A stretch of 64,000 nt of DNA from Trichormus variabilis 0441 (GTDB lineage: Bacteria; Cyanobacteriota; Cyanobacteriia; Cyanobacteriales; Nostocaceae): the NCBI RefSeq assembly GCF_009856605.1, contig NZ_CP047242.1, forward strand, positions 2,672,001 to 2,736,000. Reading direction: 5' to 3'. The notes beneath the pieces were generated by a model. The model had not been told where the DNA came from. It was given only the letters and a program-made list of their open reading frames with translations, and did no database searches. The position numbers were made by a program, and so were the translations under genes. Positions 45,252 to 54,972 of the stretch are shown piece after piece; within the stretch, counting starts at the first letter, position 1, and each line of letters begins with the position of its first letter.

Positions 45252-46502
45252 ATGCCAGCAACATCTTTTTACGCAGATGCCGCCTACAATACCCAAAAAT
45301 CCCGCCAGGCTTTAGACCCTGATATTGCCATTGATGACAGTGATTTGTCGGTGGATGAGATCCAAGAATTGGAGATAGCTGCTGCTGATCCCGCTACTTT
45401 TGGTGCTAGCGCTAACCGTCGTAGTACAGACTTAGTACGTCTATACCTTCAGGAAATCGGTCGAGTCCGTTTGTTAGGACGGGACGAAGAAGTTTCTGAA
45501 GCTCAAAAAGTCCAGCGTTACTTAAAGTTGCGGGTAGTGCTAGCTAATGCTGCCAAACAGGGAGATGAAGTTGCTACTCCTTATCTGCATTTAATTGAAG
45601 TTCAAGAGCGTCTAGCATCAGAACTTGGCCATCGTCCTTCCTTGGAAAGATGGGCTGCTACTGCTGGTATCAACCTATGTGACCTGAAGCCAATTTTATC
45701 GGAAGGTAAACGTCGCTGGGCAGAAATTGCCAAGATGACGGTGGAAGAATTGGAGAAAATGCAATCTCAAGGTCTTCAGTCAAAAGAACACATGATTAAG
45801 GCTAATTTGCGCTTAGTTGTGTCTGTGGCTAAAAAATATCAAAATCGTGGTTTAGAATTATTAGATTTAGTTCAAGAAGGCACTCTCGGCTTGGAACGAG
45901 CTGTAGAGAAATTTGATCCAACTAAGGGATATCGTTTTAGTACCTATGCCTACTGGTGGATTCGCCAAGGGATTACAAGAGCGATCGCTACTTCTAGTCG
46001 TACGATTCGCCTCCCTGTTCATATTACAGAAAAATTAAACAAAATTAAAAAGGCTCAACGCAAAATCGCTCAAGAAAAAGGTCGCACTCCTACTTTAGAA
46101 GACCTAGCAATTGAGTTAGATATGACACCTACCCAAGTGCGGGAAGTTTTATTAAGAGTACCTCGTTCTGTTTCTTTAGAAACCAAGGTAGGTAAAGATA
46201 AAGACACTGAGTTGGGAGAACTATTAGAGACTGACGGCGTAACTCCTGAAGAAATGTTAATGCGGGAATCTCTACAAAGAGACTTGCAACATTTATTAGC
46301 TGATTTAACTAGCCGTGAACGTGATGTCATCTTGATGCGTTTTGGTTTAGCTGATGGTCATCCTTACTCATTAGCAGAAATTGGCCGCGCTCTGGATTTA
46401 TCACGGGAGCGAGTACGCCAAATCGAATCTAAGGCCTTGCAAAAGCTCCGCCAACCGAAGCGCCGCAACCTTATCCGTGACTATTTGGAATCTCTGAGTT
46501 AG
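45252..46502 (+). CDS. sigC: Group 2 sigma-70 factor, SigC type
   Basis: 416 residues. Region 1.2 STDLVRLYLQEIGRVRLL, region 2 (MIKANLRLVVSVAKKYQNRG, FSTYAYWWIRQGITRAI), region 3, and region 4 (LTSRERDVILMRFGLADGH, SLAEIGRALDLSRERVRQIE). Length and context (beside furA) match SigC of Anabaena. Non-essential primary-like sigma factor for RNA polymerase. Upstream leader over 500 bp suggests complex control. Confidence 0.85.
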   Translation: MPATSFYADAAYNTQKSRQALDPDIAIDDSDLSVDEIQELEIAAADPATFGASANRRSTDLVRLYLQEIGRVRLLGRDEEVSEAQKVQRYLKLRVVLANAAKQGDEVATPYLHLIEVQERLASELGHRPSLERWAATAGINLCDLKPILSEGKRRWAEIAKMTVEELEKMQSQGLQSKEHMIKANLRLVVSVAKKYQNRGLELLDLVQEGTLGLERAVEKFDPTKGYRFSTYAYWWIRQGITRAIATSSRTIRLPVHITEKLNKIKKAQRKIAQEKGRTPTLEDLAIELDMTPTQVREVLLRVPRSVSLETKVGKDKDTELGELLETDGVTPEEMLMRESLQRDLQHLLADLTSRERDVILMRFGLADGHPYSLAEIGRALDLSRERVRQIESKALQKLRQPKRRNLIRDYLESLS

Positions 46503-47044
46503 ATAGTTAATAGTCAATAGTCAATAATCAATAGTAAACAAAATCCATACTATAGATTATTGACTCTGGACTATTTAGTCATCACAACCAATTAAGCATA
46601 ACGGCAGAGCTTGCCACTGGTAACTCAGGAAAACTCATTACCTTGTGATTGGAGTTTATACATTAATTAACATTAATGTGATTTATTCTCGCCTAGTAAC
46701 TTAACAGCTACTTGTTGCTTATAGGAAAATTTTGCAGTTAATTAAAATGTATTTTTGCAAAGCATTGCTGGAAAACATAAAATAGTAAACATTGATATTA
46801 CATAAAGTCAATAACTAAGATGCCTGTGTAGCTTGCGATTCACCATTAAGATGGTATATTCTTGAACTAGTAATTTTTGATTTCAAATTGTTAATAATAA
46901 GCATTATTACTAGGTTTTTGTAGGTGATTTTCACTAATCTTGATTAAAATTATAATAAATATTCTCAATAAGCGATGTTTGTTGCAAATCACTCCAAATA
47001 TTTGTTATATTCTCAATTAACAAGCTTTGTTGAGAAAAATTAGT
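46503..47044. promoter_or_regulatory. sigC-furA intergenic region with furA promoter and AT-rich direct repeat
   Basis: Near sigC: ATAGTCAATAGTCAATAATC repeats and a converse copy (TTGACTCTGGACTA) forming a possible terminator. Near furA: ATATTCTCAAT at 46959-46969 and 47007-47017, AT-rich direct repeats that could be Fur-type sites. FurA autoregulation is known in Anabaena; these sites are candidates only. Confidence 0.4.
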
Positions 47045-47629
47045 ATGACTGTCTACACAAATACTTCGCTCAAGGCAGAATTAAACGAAAGAGGCTGGCG
47101 TTTGACCCCTCAACGGGAAACTATCTTACATATCTTTCAAGAACTTCCTCAAGGCGAACACCTGAGCGCAGAAGATTTATATCATCGTTTGGAAGCTGAC
47201 GGTGAAGGAATTAGCCTTTCAACGATTTACCGGACGTTGAAGTTGATGGCTCGGATGGGGATTTTACGTGAACTGGAATTAGGCGAAGGACACAAGCACT
47301 ACGAAATTAACCAGCCTTATCCCCATCATCATCATCACCTAATTTGTGTCAAATGTAACTCTACTATTGAATTCAAAAACGATTCAATCTTAAAAATTGG
47401 GGCAAAAACTGCCCAAAAAGAAGGTTTTCACCTACTAGACTGCCAAATGACAATTCATGCAGTCTGTCCCAAGTGCCAACGCGCGCTCATGCCACTTTAG
47501 CACCTGGGTAAGATAATAAGGGGAAGTGACTCAATAATCCAAAAATGAAGTTTTGAGAAATTCCTGATTAGTCGTTATCGGAGGTAAGCAAACTGTTAAG
47601 GAATCATAGTAAAAACATGGAAGCGGATG
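47027..47629 (-). ncRNA. Predicted alpha-furA antisense RNA
   Basis: In Anabaena sp. PCC 7120 the transcript of the convergent alr1690 gene runs on to cover furA and lowers FurA. The same gene order is here (peptidoglycan-binding gene 47630-48868 minus; furA plus) with a 129-bp gap. No strong terminator lies between them on the minus strand. Presence is inferred from synteny; the end is approximate. Confidence 0.4.
47045..47500 (+). CDS. furA: FurA, ferric uptake regulator
   Basis: 151 residues from ATG 47045; earlier in-frame start would add 6 residues. Helix-turn-helix LSAEDLYHRLEADGEGISLSTIYRTLKLM (recognition helix STIYRTLKLMA), metal site PYPHHHHHLICVKC (His-rich) and C-terminal CPKC. 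The sequence agrees, from memory, with Anabaena FurA. Global repressor of iron uptake using Fe2+, also haem-responsive. Convergent with the peptidoglycan-binding gene, which supplies an antisense RNA. Confidence 0.95.
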   Translation: MTVYTNTSLKAELNERGWRLTPQRETILHIFQELPQGEHLSAEDLYHRLEADGEGISLSTIYRTLKLMARMGILRELELGEGHKHYEINQPYPHHHHHLICVKCNSTIEFKNDSILKIGAKTAQKEGFHLLDCQMTIHAVCPKCQRALMPL

Positions 47630-48868
47630 CTAAAAGCGTCCGCTTCTGACATCAGTTAGACTGATACCGTAGAATTCCTGAGCTTGCTTGATGGCTTTTT
47701 TCGTATCATCTGCCATCACTCCATTGAGTTGTCCTTTATAGAAACCCTTTTCTTGTAGTCGTCTTTGGATTTCTAAGACATTAAAATCACTTTTGGTAGC
47801 TTTAGCTTGATTAAGTGAGCTATGTAATTTTGCTCTGGTCGTGGGGCCAGCAATACCGCTGGCACTGAGATAGTTAGCAGCTTGAAATCTTTTGACTGCT
47901 TCTGCTGTGTAGGGGCCAAAATAACCATTTGGCTGTCCCTGTAAATATCCTGCTTGAATTAACTGTTCTTGTAGAACTCGCACAGCTTCGCCGCGATCGC
48001 CTACAGTCAGTTTATCTTTGACAGTTGCAGTTGCGCGCTTAGGGGGATTTTCTCCACCAACACCTATTGGCGGTAATCTTCTGATTGTGGCTGGTCCAAC
48101 AATACCGTCAACATCTAGTTTATAAGCGGTTTGAAATCTTTTGACTGCTTCCTCGGTAATGGGGCCAAAAACACCTGTAGCATTACCGTAATAAAAACCT
48201 GCAACTCGCAAACGTTGTTGCAGTGATCTCACCGCTTCGCCTTCATCTCCTTTGACAAGGTAGTTAGGATCACGGCGCTTGTTTGTGACTGCATTCACAT
48301 TAGCAGTTGTGCTGTTTCTTGTAGTTTGTGTACGTGCGGTAGCAGTTGTGGTGTTTCTTGTAGCTTGTGTACGTGCAGCAGGAGTGGTTCTGACTTGAGT
48401 AGCAGTTGTGCTGTTTTTTCTCGTTGATGTATTGGGAGTAGTATATTGTTGGACTTGGTTAGCCACCGGAGTGGAACGCCACTGGTCTAATTTTTCCAGA
48501 GTGCTAGCTCCTACAACGCCATCAACTGGTAAGCCAGCCGCCTCTTGAAAACGTCGAACCGCTTCTTCTGTGGAAAAATCATATACCTGAGTTACAGGAG
48601 CCTGATAAAACCCTGCTTGCTGTAGTTTTTGTTGGAGATTTCTGACGGAAGGCCCTTGATCTCCTCTTTCCAATGCCCAGGCGCTACTAACACTGCTGAG
48701 AACAGATAATGTCAGAGCTAGGGGTAGCATATGCTTCCAAGCTCTACTTGATAGGCGTTTCCAGTCTGGTGCAGCTGCTTTGTTAAATAAGTAGCTTAAA
48801 GACACCAACTCACCTGGTTCACTATCTTCGTAGGTGAAAGCTAGGTGCAAATACGCTATGTTGTCCAT
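47630..48868 (-). CDS. Peptidoglycan-binding protein with four PG_binding_1 repeats (alr1690-like)
   Basis: 412 residues. An internal hydrophobic signal/anchor (MLPLALTLSVLSSVSSAWA, about 46-64) is followed by four PG_binding_1 modules (QGPSVRNLQQKLQQAGFY; EGEAVRSLQQRLRVAGFY; RGEAVRVLQEQLIQAGYL; VLEIQRRLQEKGFY), separated by Thr/Ala-rich linker (ATRNTTTATARTQTTRN). Extracytoplasmic, cell-wall binding. No catalytic domain. Corresponds in position to alr1690. cobN lies 18 bp upstream on the same strand. Confidence 0.9.
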   Translation of the reverse strand: MDNIAYLHLAFTYEDSEPGELVSLSYLFNKAAAPDWKRLSSRAWKHMLPLALTLSVLSSVSSAWALERGDQGPSVRNLQQKLQQAGFYQAPVTQVYDFSTEEAVRRFQEAAGLPVDGVVGASTLEKLDQWRSTPVANQVQQYTTPNTSTRKNSTTATQVRTTPAARTQATRNTTTATARTQTTRNSTTANVNAVTNKRRDPNYLVKGDEGEAVRSLQQRLRVAGFYYGNATGVFGPITEEAVKRFQTAYKLDVDGIVGPATIRRLPPIGVGGENPPKRATATVKDKLTVGDRGEAVRVLQEQLIQAGYLQGQPNGYFGPYTAEAVKRFQAANYLSASGIAGPTTRAKLHSSLNQAKATKSDFNVLEIQRRLQEKGFYKGQLNGVMADDTKKAIKQAQEFYGISLTDVRSGRF

Positions 48869-48886
48869 ATTTGTTTCCTACACCAT

Positions 48887-51800
48887 TTATTTTGCTTCGA
48901 TGGTTGCTTCGGCTTGATGTACTAAATTACGTAAATTTTCAAGTGTTTCTATATTTACATTTTCCCATAAACCGCGTTGGTTTGCTTCTAACAGTCTTTC
49001 AGCAATATCACGCAGTGCATGGGGATTTTTATTCTCAATATACGTGCAAACTACTGGATCAAGCAAGTAGGCCTGCATAACACCTTGATACATATAGTCT
49101 TCCACACATCTGGTAGTGGCATCATAGGCAAAGAGAAAATCTACGGTGGCTGCCATTTCAAATGCACCTTTATAGCCGTGGCGCATCATTCCCTCAATCC
49201 ACTTGGGATTAACCACACGAGAACGATACACTCTGGCAATTTCTTCTCGCAGTTGGCGGACACGGGGTTGGGATGGAATGGAATTATCACCAAAATAAGT
49301 TTCGGGATTTTTACCTTGTAGGGAACGTACCGCAGCTGTTAAACCACCTTGGAATTGATAATAGTCGTCCGAATCAAGCAAGTCGTGTTCGCGGTTGTCT
49401 TGATTGTGTAGGACAATTTGCATCTGTCCTAAGCGCTGGGTGAAGGCTTCGGGAGAGGGGATTGGGGATTGGGGACTAATTTCTGTGCCTGCTTCCTTAC
49501 TTTTGCCTGAAGAATAGGCGTAGCAGCTCCAGTTGATATAGGCGTTGGCTAAGTCTTGGTCGTTTTGCCAGTTTTGTGATTCGATTAGGCCTTGGAGTCC
49601 GGCTCCGTAAGCCCCTGGTTTAGAACCGAAGAGACGATAGCGCGATCGCTCAAAGGCTGTTTCTGGAGTTAAGCCTTGTTGTATCCAAAAATCAGTGTCT
49701 TGGCGGATTTGGGCGGCTAGGGGGTTTTGTTCTGGGGGTTCATCTAGAGCCGCAACTGCGTTGACAGCTTGCTCAAATAAATCCATTAAGTTGGGGAAAG
49801 CGTCACGGAAGAAGCCGGAAATGCGTAAGGTGACATCGACACGAGGTCTACCTAAGACGCTTAATGGCAGTATATCTAAATCAATAACGCGTCGTGCTGC
49901 ACCGTCCCATACTGGTTGTACGCCTAATAAAGCCAAAGCTTCGGCTATGTCATCGCCACCAGTCCGCATCGTTGCAGTTCCCCACACAGATAAGCCTAGT
50001 GTTTTGGGATACTCACCATGCTCCTGGGTGTAGCATTCAATCAGGTTTTCTGCTGCCTTTCTACCAATATCCCAGGCGGTCTCTGTGGGGATAGCGCGAA
50101 TATCAACAGCATAAAAGTTTCTACCTGTAGGCAAAACTTCTGGTCTGCCCCGTGTGGGTGCGCCAGAAGCTGCACTGGGGATGTATCCACCATCTAGCCC
50201 ATGTAGGAGGTTGGTAATTTCTGCTGGGGTTTGTTGTAGGGATGGGAGGAGTTTGGATTTGATCCAGTGGAGGACTGTGTTAAGTGGGGAGGTGGGAGAT
50301 GAGGAGGGCAGGGGGGAGGGGGGAGAATTGATGAGGCTTTCTACTAATAGGGAGGCGTGTTCTTCTAGGGCTGTGACGGCATCGCCGACTGTGCGGCAGG
50401 GATTTTGGGTTTTTTCGGCTAACAGTTTTTGGTCTTGTGTTGATAATGGGGTGCTGAAGTTGTCTGTGAGGGGGTCGAAGTCTAAGCCCCAAGTGTTGGC
50501 TAAAGCCCTGGTAATACCTGGGGAATGGCGGTTGGGGATACGGGCGATCGCCACTATTAAATCCCTGAGTTGTCGTCCTTGGGGACATTGCCCAAAAATG
50601 TGCAGGCCGTCTCTGATTTGAGCTTCTTTCAATTCGCAGAGATACCCATCTAAGGAGTTCAAAATCAGAGATTCAAAATTAACGATATCTTCTTCGTTTT
50701 CAATTCCTAAATCTTTGTAAAGATTTTCTTGGATAACTAAATCACGAATGCGATCGCGGATTGCTCCCAAGCGAGAAGGATCTAAACTTTCCGCCTCGTA
50801 ATACTCATCAACTAAATTTTCCAGCTTTTGCAAAGCACCGTATAATTCAGCGCGGGTCATCGGGGGCGTAAGATGGTCTATTATTACCGCCTGAGCGCGA
50901 CGCTTGGCTTGGGAACCTTCACCAGGGTCATTAACAATAAATGGGTATAGGTGAGGCATAGGGCCAAAAACTGCTTCTGGATAGCAATTACTAGATAAAG
51001 CCAAGCTTTTACCAGGGAGCCATTCTAAATTGCCATGTTTTCCCATATGAACAACAGCATCAGCACCAAAAGATTCTCTCACCCAATAATAAAAAGCCAA
51101 ATAAGCATGGGTAGGTTCTAAATCTGGCGCATGATAATTCAAGCTGGGGTCAATATCATAACCCCTTGATGGTTGAATGCCTACGAAGACATTGCCGAAC
51201 TGGATACCAGGAATGGGAAAGGACGATGAGGTAAAATGATTAGCTGGTTCTCCCAGTCCCCAACGCTCATTAATACCTTGCTGCACTGCTGTTGGTAAAC
51301 AAGCAAAATACTCTTGATATTCCTCATTAGATAAGCTTTGCCGCACTGGACGTAGTTCTCTGCCTTCTGGGTCATTTGTTACGCCAGCCGTGAGCATTTG
51401 AATTAATTCGTCGCCATTGGTGGGCAGGTTTTCCACGAAATAGCCTGCTTGCTGTAAAGCTTTGAGGATTTCTACACAACTTTCTGGCGTGTCTAGCCCC
51501 ACACCGTTGGCTAGGCGGCCGTCGCGGTTGGGATAGTTTGCCAAAATTAGGGCTATGCGGCGCTGTTGGGGCGGTTGGGAACGGAGGTGTACCCAATTTG
51601 CTGCGAGTTGGGCTACAAAGTCGATGCGATCGCTTATTGGTTCATAAACTACCACATCTGTTTCTAAATCGGGATTGCGAGTTTGTATCGCCTTAAATGA
51701 GACAGCCCGGCTGATAATTCTGCCATCTACTTCCGGTAAGGCGACGTTCATTGCTATATCACGGGGAGAAAGTCCGTTTAACTGTGCTTCCCATTGTTCA

Positions 51801-52753
51801 ACAAATCCGCCACTGAGAATCACTTGTAAAACTGGGACATCTAATTTTTCCCAAAGTTCGGTTTGGGGTGCTTCAGTTTCTAAACGGGCTAATGAAAAGC
51901 TTGTGGTATTAAGTAAAAGTGAAATTTGTTGTGAATCTTTAGGCTGAAAAAAATCAATCAACTCTGCTTGCACATCAGGATCACGCAAAGAAGAAATAAA
52001 CACCGGCACAGGCTGTAAATTTCTCTGCCACAAAGCCGCACACAACGCATCAATTACCTGAATATTTCCCGCCAAATAGTGGGCGCGGTAAAAGAGAATG
52101 CCTACTTTGGGAAGTGGGGATTGGGAAGATGTGGGAGAAAATTCTACTTCGTTACCTTCGTTTCCTCGTCTATTCGTCCCCAGTTCCCAGTCCCCAGTCC
52201 CCAGTCCCCAGTCATACAACCCAACACGAGGAACCCTTTGTGGCGCGGGGGGATTGTATGTAGTTTTTAAAGATACGTCGGAAATAAATTGCAGAGCGTT
52301 AACAATATTTTGTACGCCACCTTCATAAAAATACTGCCATATTTGGTTAACAGTACCTACAGGCGCGGTAGACTGAGAGATCAATTCAGGATCGAGAGCA
52401 TCGTCACCAGGCATTACAATTAGGGTTATACCAGTGCGTTCCACGATTTCTTGGACAACTTCTAAACCATACGCCCAATAGGAACGTCCTCCTAGTAGGC
52501 GCAAAATAATTACCTGGGCAAGTTCTAAAACTTGTTCTGCATAAGTATCTATACTTATTTGTTGTTGCAATAACAACAAGTTAGCTACTCTAATTGCAGG
52601 GAATGTTGCAGGTAATTTGGGGACTGCGGCTGCGAGGGTTTGAATATCGGTATCAGCAGCCGTAATCAACACAAAGGGAGCTGGGGTTTGTTCCAGAAAA
52701 ATCACACCCTCTGACTGATTCCATCCTACCGATGTGGTACTTATACGATGCAT
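48887..52753 (-). CDS. cobN: Cobaltochelatase subunit CobN
   Basis: 1288 residues, large ATP-dependent cobalt chelatase subunit of aerobic cobalamin synthesis (homologous to ChlH/BchH). Typical motifs HMGKHGNLEWLPGK, WGTATMRTGGDD, LGRPRVDVTLRISGFFRDAFP and MRHGYKGAFEMAA. Two low-complexity insertions: about residues 180-215 (YDWGLGTGDWELGTNRRG) from repeat DNA and SPPSPLPSSSPTSPLN near residue 808-825. These keep the frame. The gene precedes the peptidoglycan-binding gene on the same strand. Confidence 0.93.
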   Translation of the reverse strand: MHRISTTSVGWNQSEGVIFLEQTPAPFVLITAADTDIQTLAAAVPKLPATFPAIRVANLLLLQQQISIDTYAEQVLELAQVIILRLLGGRSYWAYGLEVVQEIVERTGITLIVMPGDDALDPELISQSTAPVGTVNQIWQYFYEGGVQNIVNALQFISDVSLKTTYNPPAPQRVPRVGLYDWGLGTGDWELGTNRRGNEGNEVEFSPTSSQSPLPKVGILFYRAHYLAGNIQVIDALCAALWQRNLQPVPVFISSLRDPDVQAELIDFFQPKDSQQISLLLNTTSFSLARLETEAPQTELWEKLDVPVLQVILSGGFVEQWEAQLNGLSPRDIAMNVALPEVDGRIISRAVSFKAIQTRNPDLETDVVVYEPISDRIDFVAQLAANWVHLRSQPPQQRRIALILANYPNRDGRLANGVGLDTPESCVEILKALQQAGYFVENLPTNGDELIQMLTAGVTNDPEGRELRPVRQSLSNEEYQEYFACLPTAVQQGINERWGLGEPANHFTSSSFPIPGIQFGNVFVGIQPSRGYDIDPSLNYHAPDLEPTHAYLAFYYWVRESFGADAVVHMGKHGNLEWLPGKSLALSSNCYPEAVFGPMPHLYPFIVNDPGEGSQAKRRAQAVIIDHLTPPMTRAELYGALQKLENLVDEYYEAESLDPSRLGAIRDRIRDLVIQENLYKDLGIENEEDIVNFESLILNSLDGYLCELKEAQIRDGLHIFGQCPQGRQLRDLIVAIARIPNRHSPGITRALANTWGLDFDPLTDNFSTPLSTQDQKLLAEKTQNPCRTVGDAVTALEEHASLLVESLINSPPSPLPSSSPTSPLNTVLHWIKSKLLPSLQQTPAEITNLLHGLDGGYIPSAASGAPTRGRPEVLPTGRNFYAVDIRAIPTETAWDIGRKAAENLIECYTQEHGEYPKTLGLSVWGTATMRTGGDDIAEALALLGVQPVWDGAARRVIDLDILPLSVLGRPRVDVTLRISGFFRDAFPNLMDLFEQAVNAVAALDEPPEQNPLAAQIRQDTDFWIQQGLTPETAFERSRYRLFGSKPGAYGAGLQGLIESQNWQNDQDLANAYINWSCYAYSSGKSKEAGTEISPQSPIPSPEAFTQRLGQMQIVLHNQDNREHDLLDSDDYYQFQGGLTAAVRSLQGKNPETYFGDNSIPSQPRVRQLREEIARVYRSRVVNPKWIEGMMRHGYKGAFEMAATVDFLFAYDATTRCVEDYMYQGVMQAYLLDPVVCTYIENKNPHALRDIAERLLEANQRGLWENVNIETLENLRNLVHQAEATIEAK
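52092..52214 (-). repeat. CCCCAGT/GGGAAT-type repeat block inside cobN
   Basis: Heptamers such as CCCCAGTCCCCAGTCCCCAG (52191-52210) and GAAGTGGGGATTGGGAAGAT (52109-52128) with CTTCGTTACCTTCG between. They translate to Gly/Trp/Asn-rich residues unlike CobN. Short tandem repeats of the kind normally found between genes. Confidence 0.75.
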
Positions 52754-52837
52754 AATCCTTTATTGCCGCTTTAAACTGTTGGTTAGAACATAATCAATAA
52801 ATTTGTCAGCCCAGCCCCTCTTACCAGACTATCGAAA

Positions 52838-54868
52838 ATGCTGAGTTCTCCTGATTTGAGCTTTTCTCGAAATTTGCCTTTAGTTGTATTCAATCAACTC
52901 GGAGAATTGTTGCAGCAGATGGCTCAATCAGTAGAAACTAGTACTTTGTTACTCACTGAATCCTTGTTATCACGGGTTTTCGTGCCAATGGAGTGGCACA
53001 GTCAGAGGTTTACTTTGGTGGTTTCTGAGGGATTTAGTGCGCTTTTGCTGGGAAACTGGGAGCAACAAGAATTACCAGAGTCGGAAAATTGGATTCTGGC
53101 TATGCCTTCCCCATTGAATCAAGGCATCGCTGGAGATAGAGAAACACAAAAGCAAGAAATATACTCAGCTTCCAGTATTCCACAGGCTGCTCAATCCCCG
53201 TTAACACTAACAGAGCTTAATACTAGGTTGACATTTAATTCAGAGGCGATCGCTTCCTTCCTGGCAAAATTGAGAGACTTGTTTGGGGATGATTCCCCTA
53301 CTCACCAGCATCTTGAACGCTATCGGCAAATTTTAAAGCCTAATGATGCTACGCGCCAAAGCCAATTTACTTTGTTGTTATTAGAACATCTTTTGCCTAA
53401 GAACAATGAGGAAGTAACAGCTTCTGCCAGTGTAAATAATTCTGAAGAAGTTTATGCTTGTCAAGCAGTCGAAGATGCTCTGAAAAAACAGATTTCCCAA
53501 GAACGACTGTTAAATCAAGTTACCACCCAGATTCGCAAAAGCCTAGACTTGCCAGTAATTATGGCAACAGCGATCGCACAAGTACGGGAGTTTCTAGAAT
53601 TAGACAGGTTAGTAATATATAAATTCGAGGGTTCCAGAGTCAATACGCAAAACACAAGGCCACCCCGCCTTGAAGACTGGCAAAATTACGGTGGTTGTAT
53701 AGTTTATGAAGCTCGTGCCACAGATATCATCCCATCAGTATTAGATTATCAAGAAAAAACCTGCTTCAGTCGTCATTCTCAATGTTGGGAGAAATATCGT
53801 CAAGGATTTACCTTAGTAATCGATGATATTGAACAAGCTTACGCCTTAGAAGAATGTCTGGTCAATTTTTTAAGGGAAAACCAAGTTAGAGCAAAATTAG
53901 CAGCACCGATTATTTTTGAAGATAAACTTTGGGGTTTATTAATTGCCCATCAGTGCCATAGTCCCCGCCAGTGGAATGATAGTGATAAGAATTTACTGAT
54001 TTCCATTGCCGAACAATTAGCGATCGCCATTCATCAATCAGAATTAATGCGATCTCTGCAAGATGCTGCCCACAGGCTCACTCAAGAAAAACACACCCTA
54101 GAACAGCGAGTTATTGAGCGGACGATGGCTTTGCGGGATGCCCTCTTGGCGGCGGAAGCTGCTAGTCGCCTAAGGAGTGAATTTCTCGCCACCATTAGTC
54201 ATGAATTGCTCACACCTTTAACTTACGTCATTGGGATGTCTTCTACTTTATTACGTTGGCCTTTGGGTGAGTTGAGTCAACGACAAAGAGATTATTTACA
54301 AACAATCCACGATAGTGGCGAACATTTGCTAGACATGATCAACGACATCCTTGATTTATCGCAAATTGAGGCGGGGAAAACTGTTTTAAATATTGCCGAA
54401 TTTTCTTTAATCAAGGTAGCAGAAAATACTATAGAATCTCTGGTAGAAAAAGCTCTATCTGAAAAAGTCAATCTCAAACTGGATTTACAAATAGATCCTA
54501 GACGCGATCGCTTCACCGCCGACGCTGCACGAATAGAACAAATCCTCTGGAATCTATTAACAAATGCCATTAAATTCACACCAGAAGGTGGCAATGTCAC
54601 CTTACGGGTTTGGGTAGAAGAAGATACCTCTATATTTCAAGTAGAAGATACAGGTATTGGTATTCCTGAAGAACAATTACCATTATTATTTGAAAAATTC
54701 CAGCAACTTGATACACCCTATCGCCGCCGCTACGAAGGTACAGGCTTAGGTTTAGCTTTAACTAAGCAATTAGTAGAACTGCACCGAGGACGCATTGAGG
54801 TTGAGTCCACCGTAGGTATTGGCTCAATTTTCACCGTGTGGATACCATATCAAGAAATTAGGGAGTAG
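52838..54868 (+). CDS. GAF-domain sensor histidine kinase, possible cyanobacteriochrome
   Basis: 676 residues. N-terminal unassigned region to about 210, a GAF domain (about 225-410), a coiled coil and HisKA (ATISHELLTPLTYVIG) plus ATPase (NLLTNAIKFTPEGG, DTGIGIPEEQLPLLF, GTGLGLALTK). In the GAF, Cys340 (LEECLVNFL) sits where cyanobacteriochromes attach bilin (usually CH, here CL), and Cys309 (KTCFSRHSQCW) where DxCF types have the second Cys. Bilin binding is not certain. No response regulator is adjacent; the gene is divergent from cobN. Confidence 0.85.
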   Translation: MLSSPDLSFSRNLPLVVFNQLGELLQQMAQSVETSTLLLTESLLSRVFVPMEWHSQRFTLVVSEGFSALLLGNWEQQELPESENWILAMPSPLNQGIAGDRETQKQEIYSASSIPQAAQSPLTLTELNTRLTFNSEAIASFLAKLRDLFGDDSPTHQHLERYRQILKPNDATRQSQFTLLLLEHLLPKNNEEVTASASVNNSEEVYACQAVEDALKKQISQERLLNQVTTQIRKSLDLPVIMATAIAQVREFLELDRLVIYKFEGSRVNTQNTRPPRLEDWQNYGGCIVYEARATDIIPSVLDYQEKTCFSRHSQCWEKYRQGFTLVIDDIEQAYALEECLVNFLRENQVRAKLAAPIIFEDKLWGLLIAHQCHSPRQWNDSDKNLLISIAEQLAIAIHQSELMRSLQDAAHRLTQEKHTLEQRVIERTMALRDALLAAEAASRLRSEFLATISHELLTPLTYVIGMSSTLLRWPLGELSQRQRDYLQTIHDSGEHLLDMINDILDLSQIEAGKTVLNIAEFSLIKVAENTIESLVEKALSEKVNLKLDLQIDPRRDRFTADAARIEQILWNLLTNAIKFTPEGGNVTLRVWVEEDTSIFQVEDTGIGIPEEQLPLLFEKFQQLDTPYRRRYEGTGLGLALTKQLVELHRGRIEVESTVGIGSIFTVWIPYQEIRE

Positions 54869-54972
54869 AGACGTTGTAAGCTAATGCGAGCCTAAATTGC
54901 ATAATTACTAATAAGGGCTGTTAACTGTTGACTGTCAACTTAAAAGCAGAATAGCCGATACAATGTCTCTAC
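54865..54972. repeat. Inverted-repeat element between two convergent genes; arms contain both stop codons
   Basis: Arms GTAGAGACGTTGTA (54865-54878) and TACAATGTCTCTAC (54959-54972; one mismatch), about 80 bp apart. The TAG of the kinase gene is in the left arm and the TAG of the opposite gene in the right arm. Looks like a miniature inverted-repeat element or bidirectional terminator. Confidence 0.65.

Noticed and set aside
50154..50621. 155-residue plus-strand ORF within cobN
   Set aside because: Opposite-strand shadow of cobN; cobN motifs run through the whole stretch.
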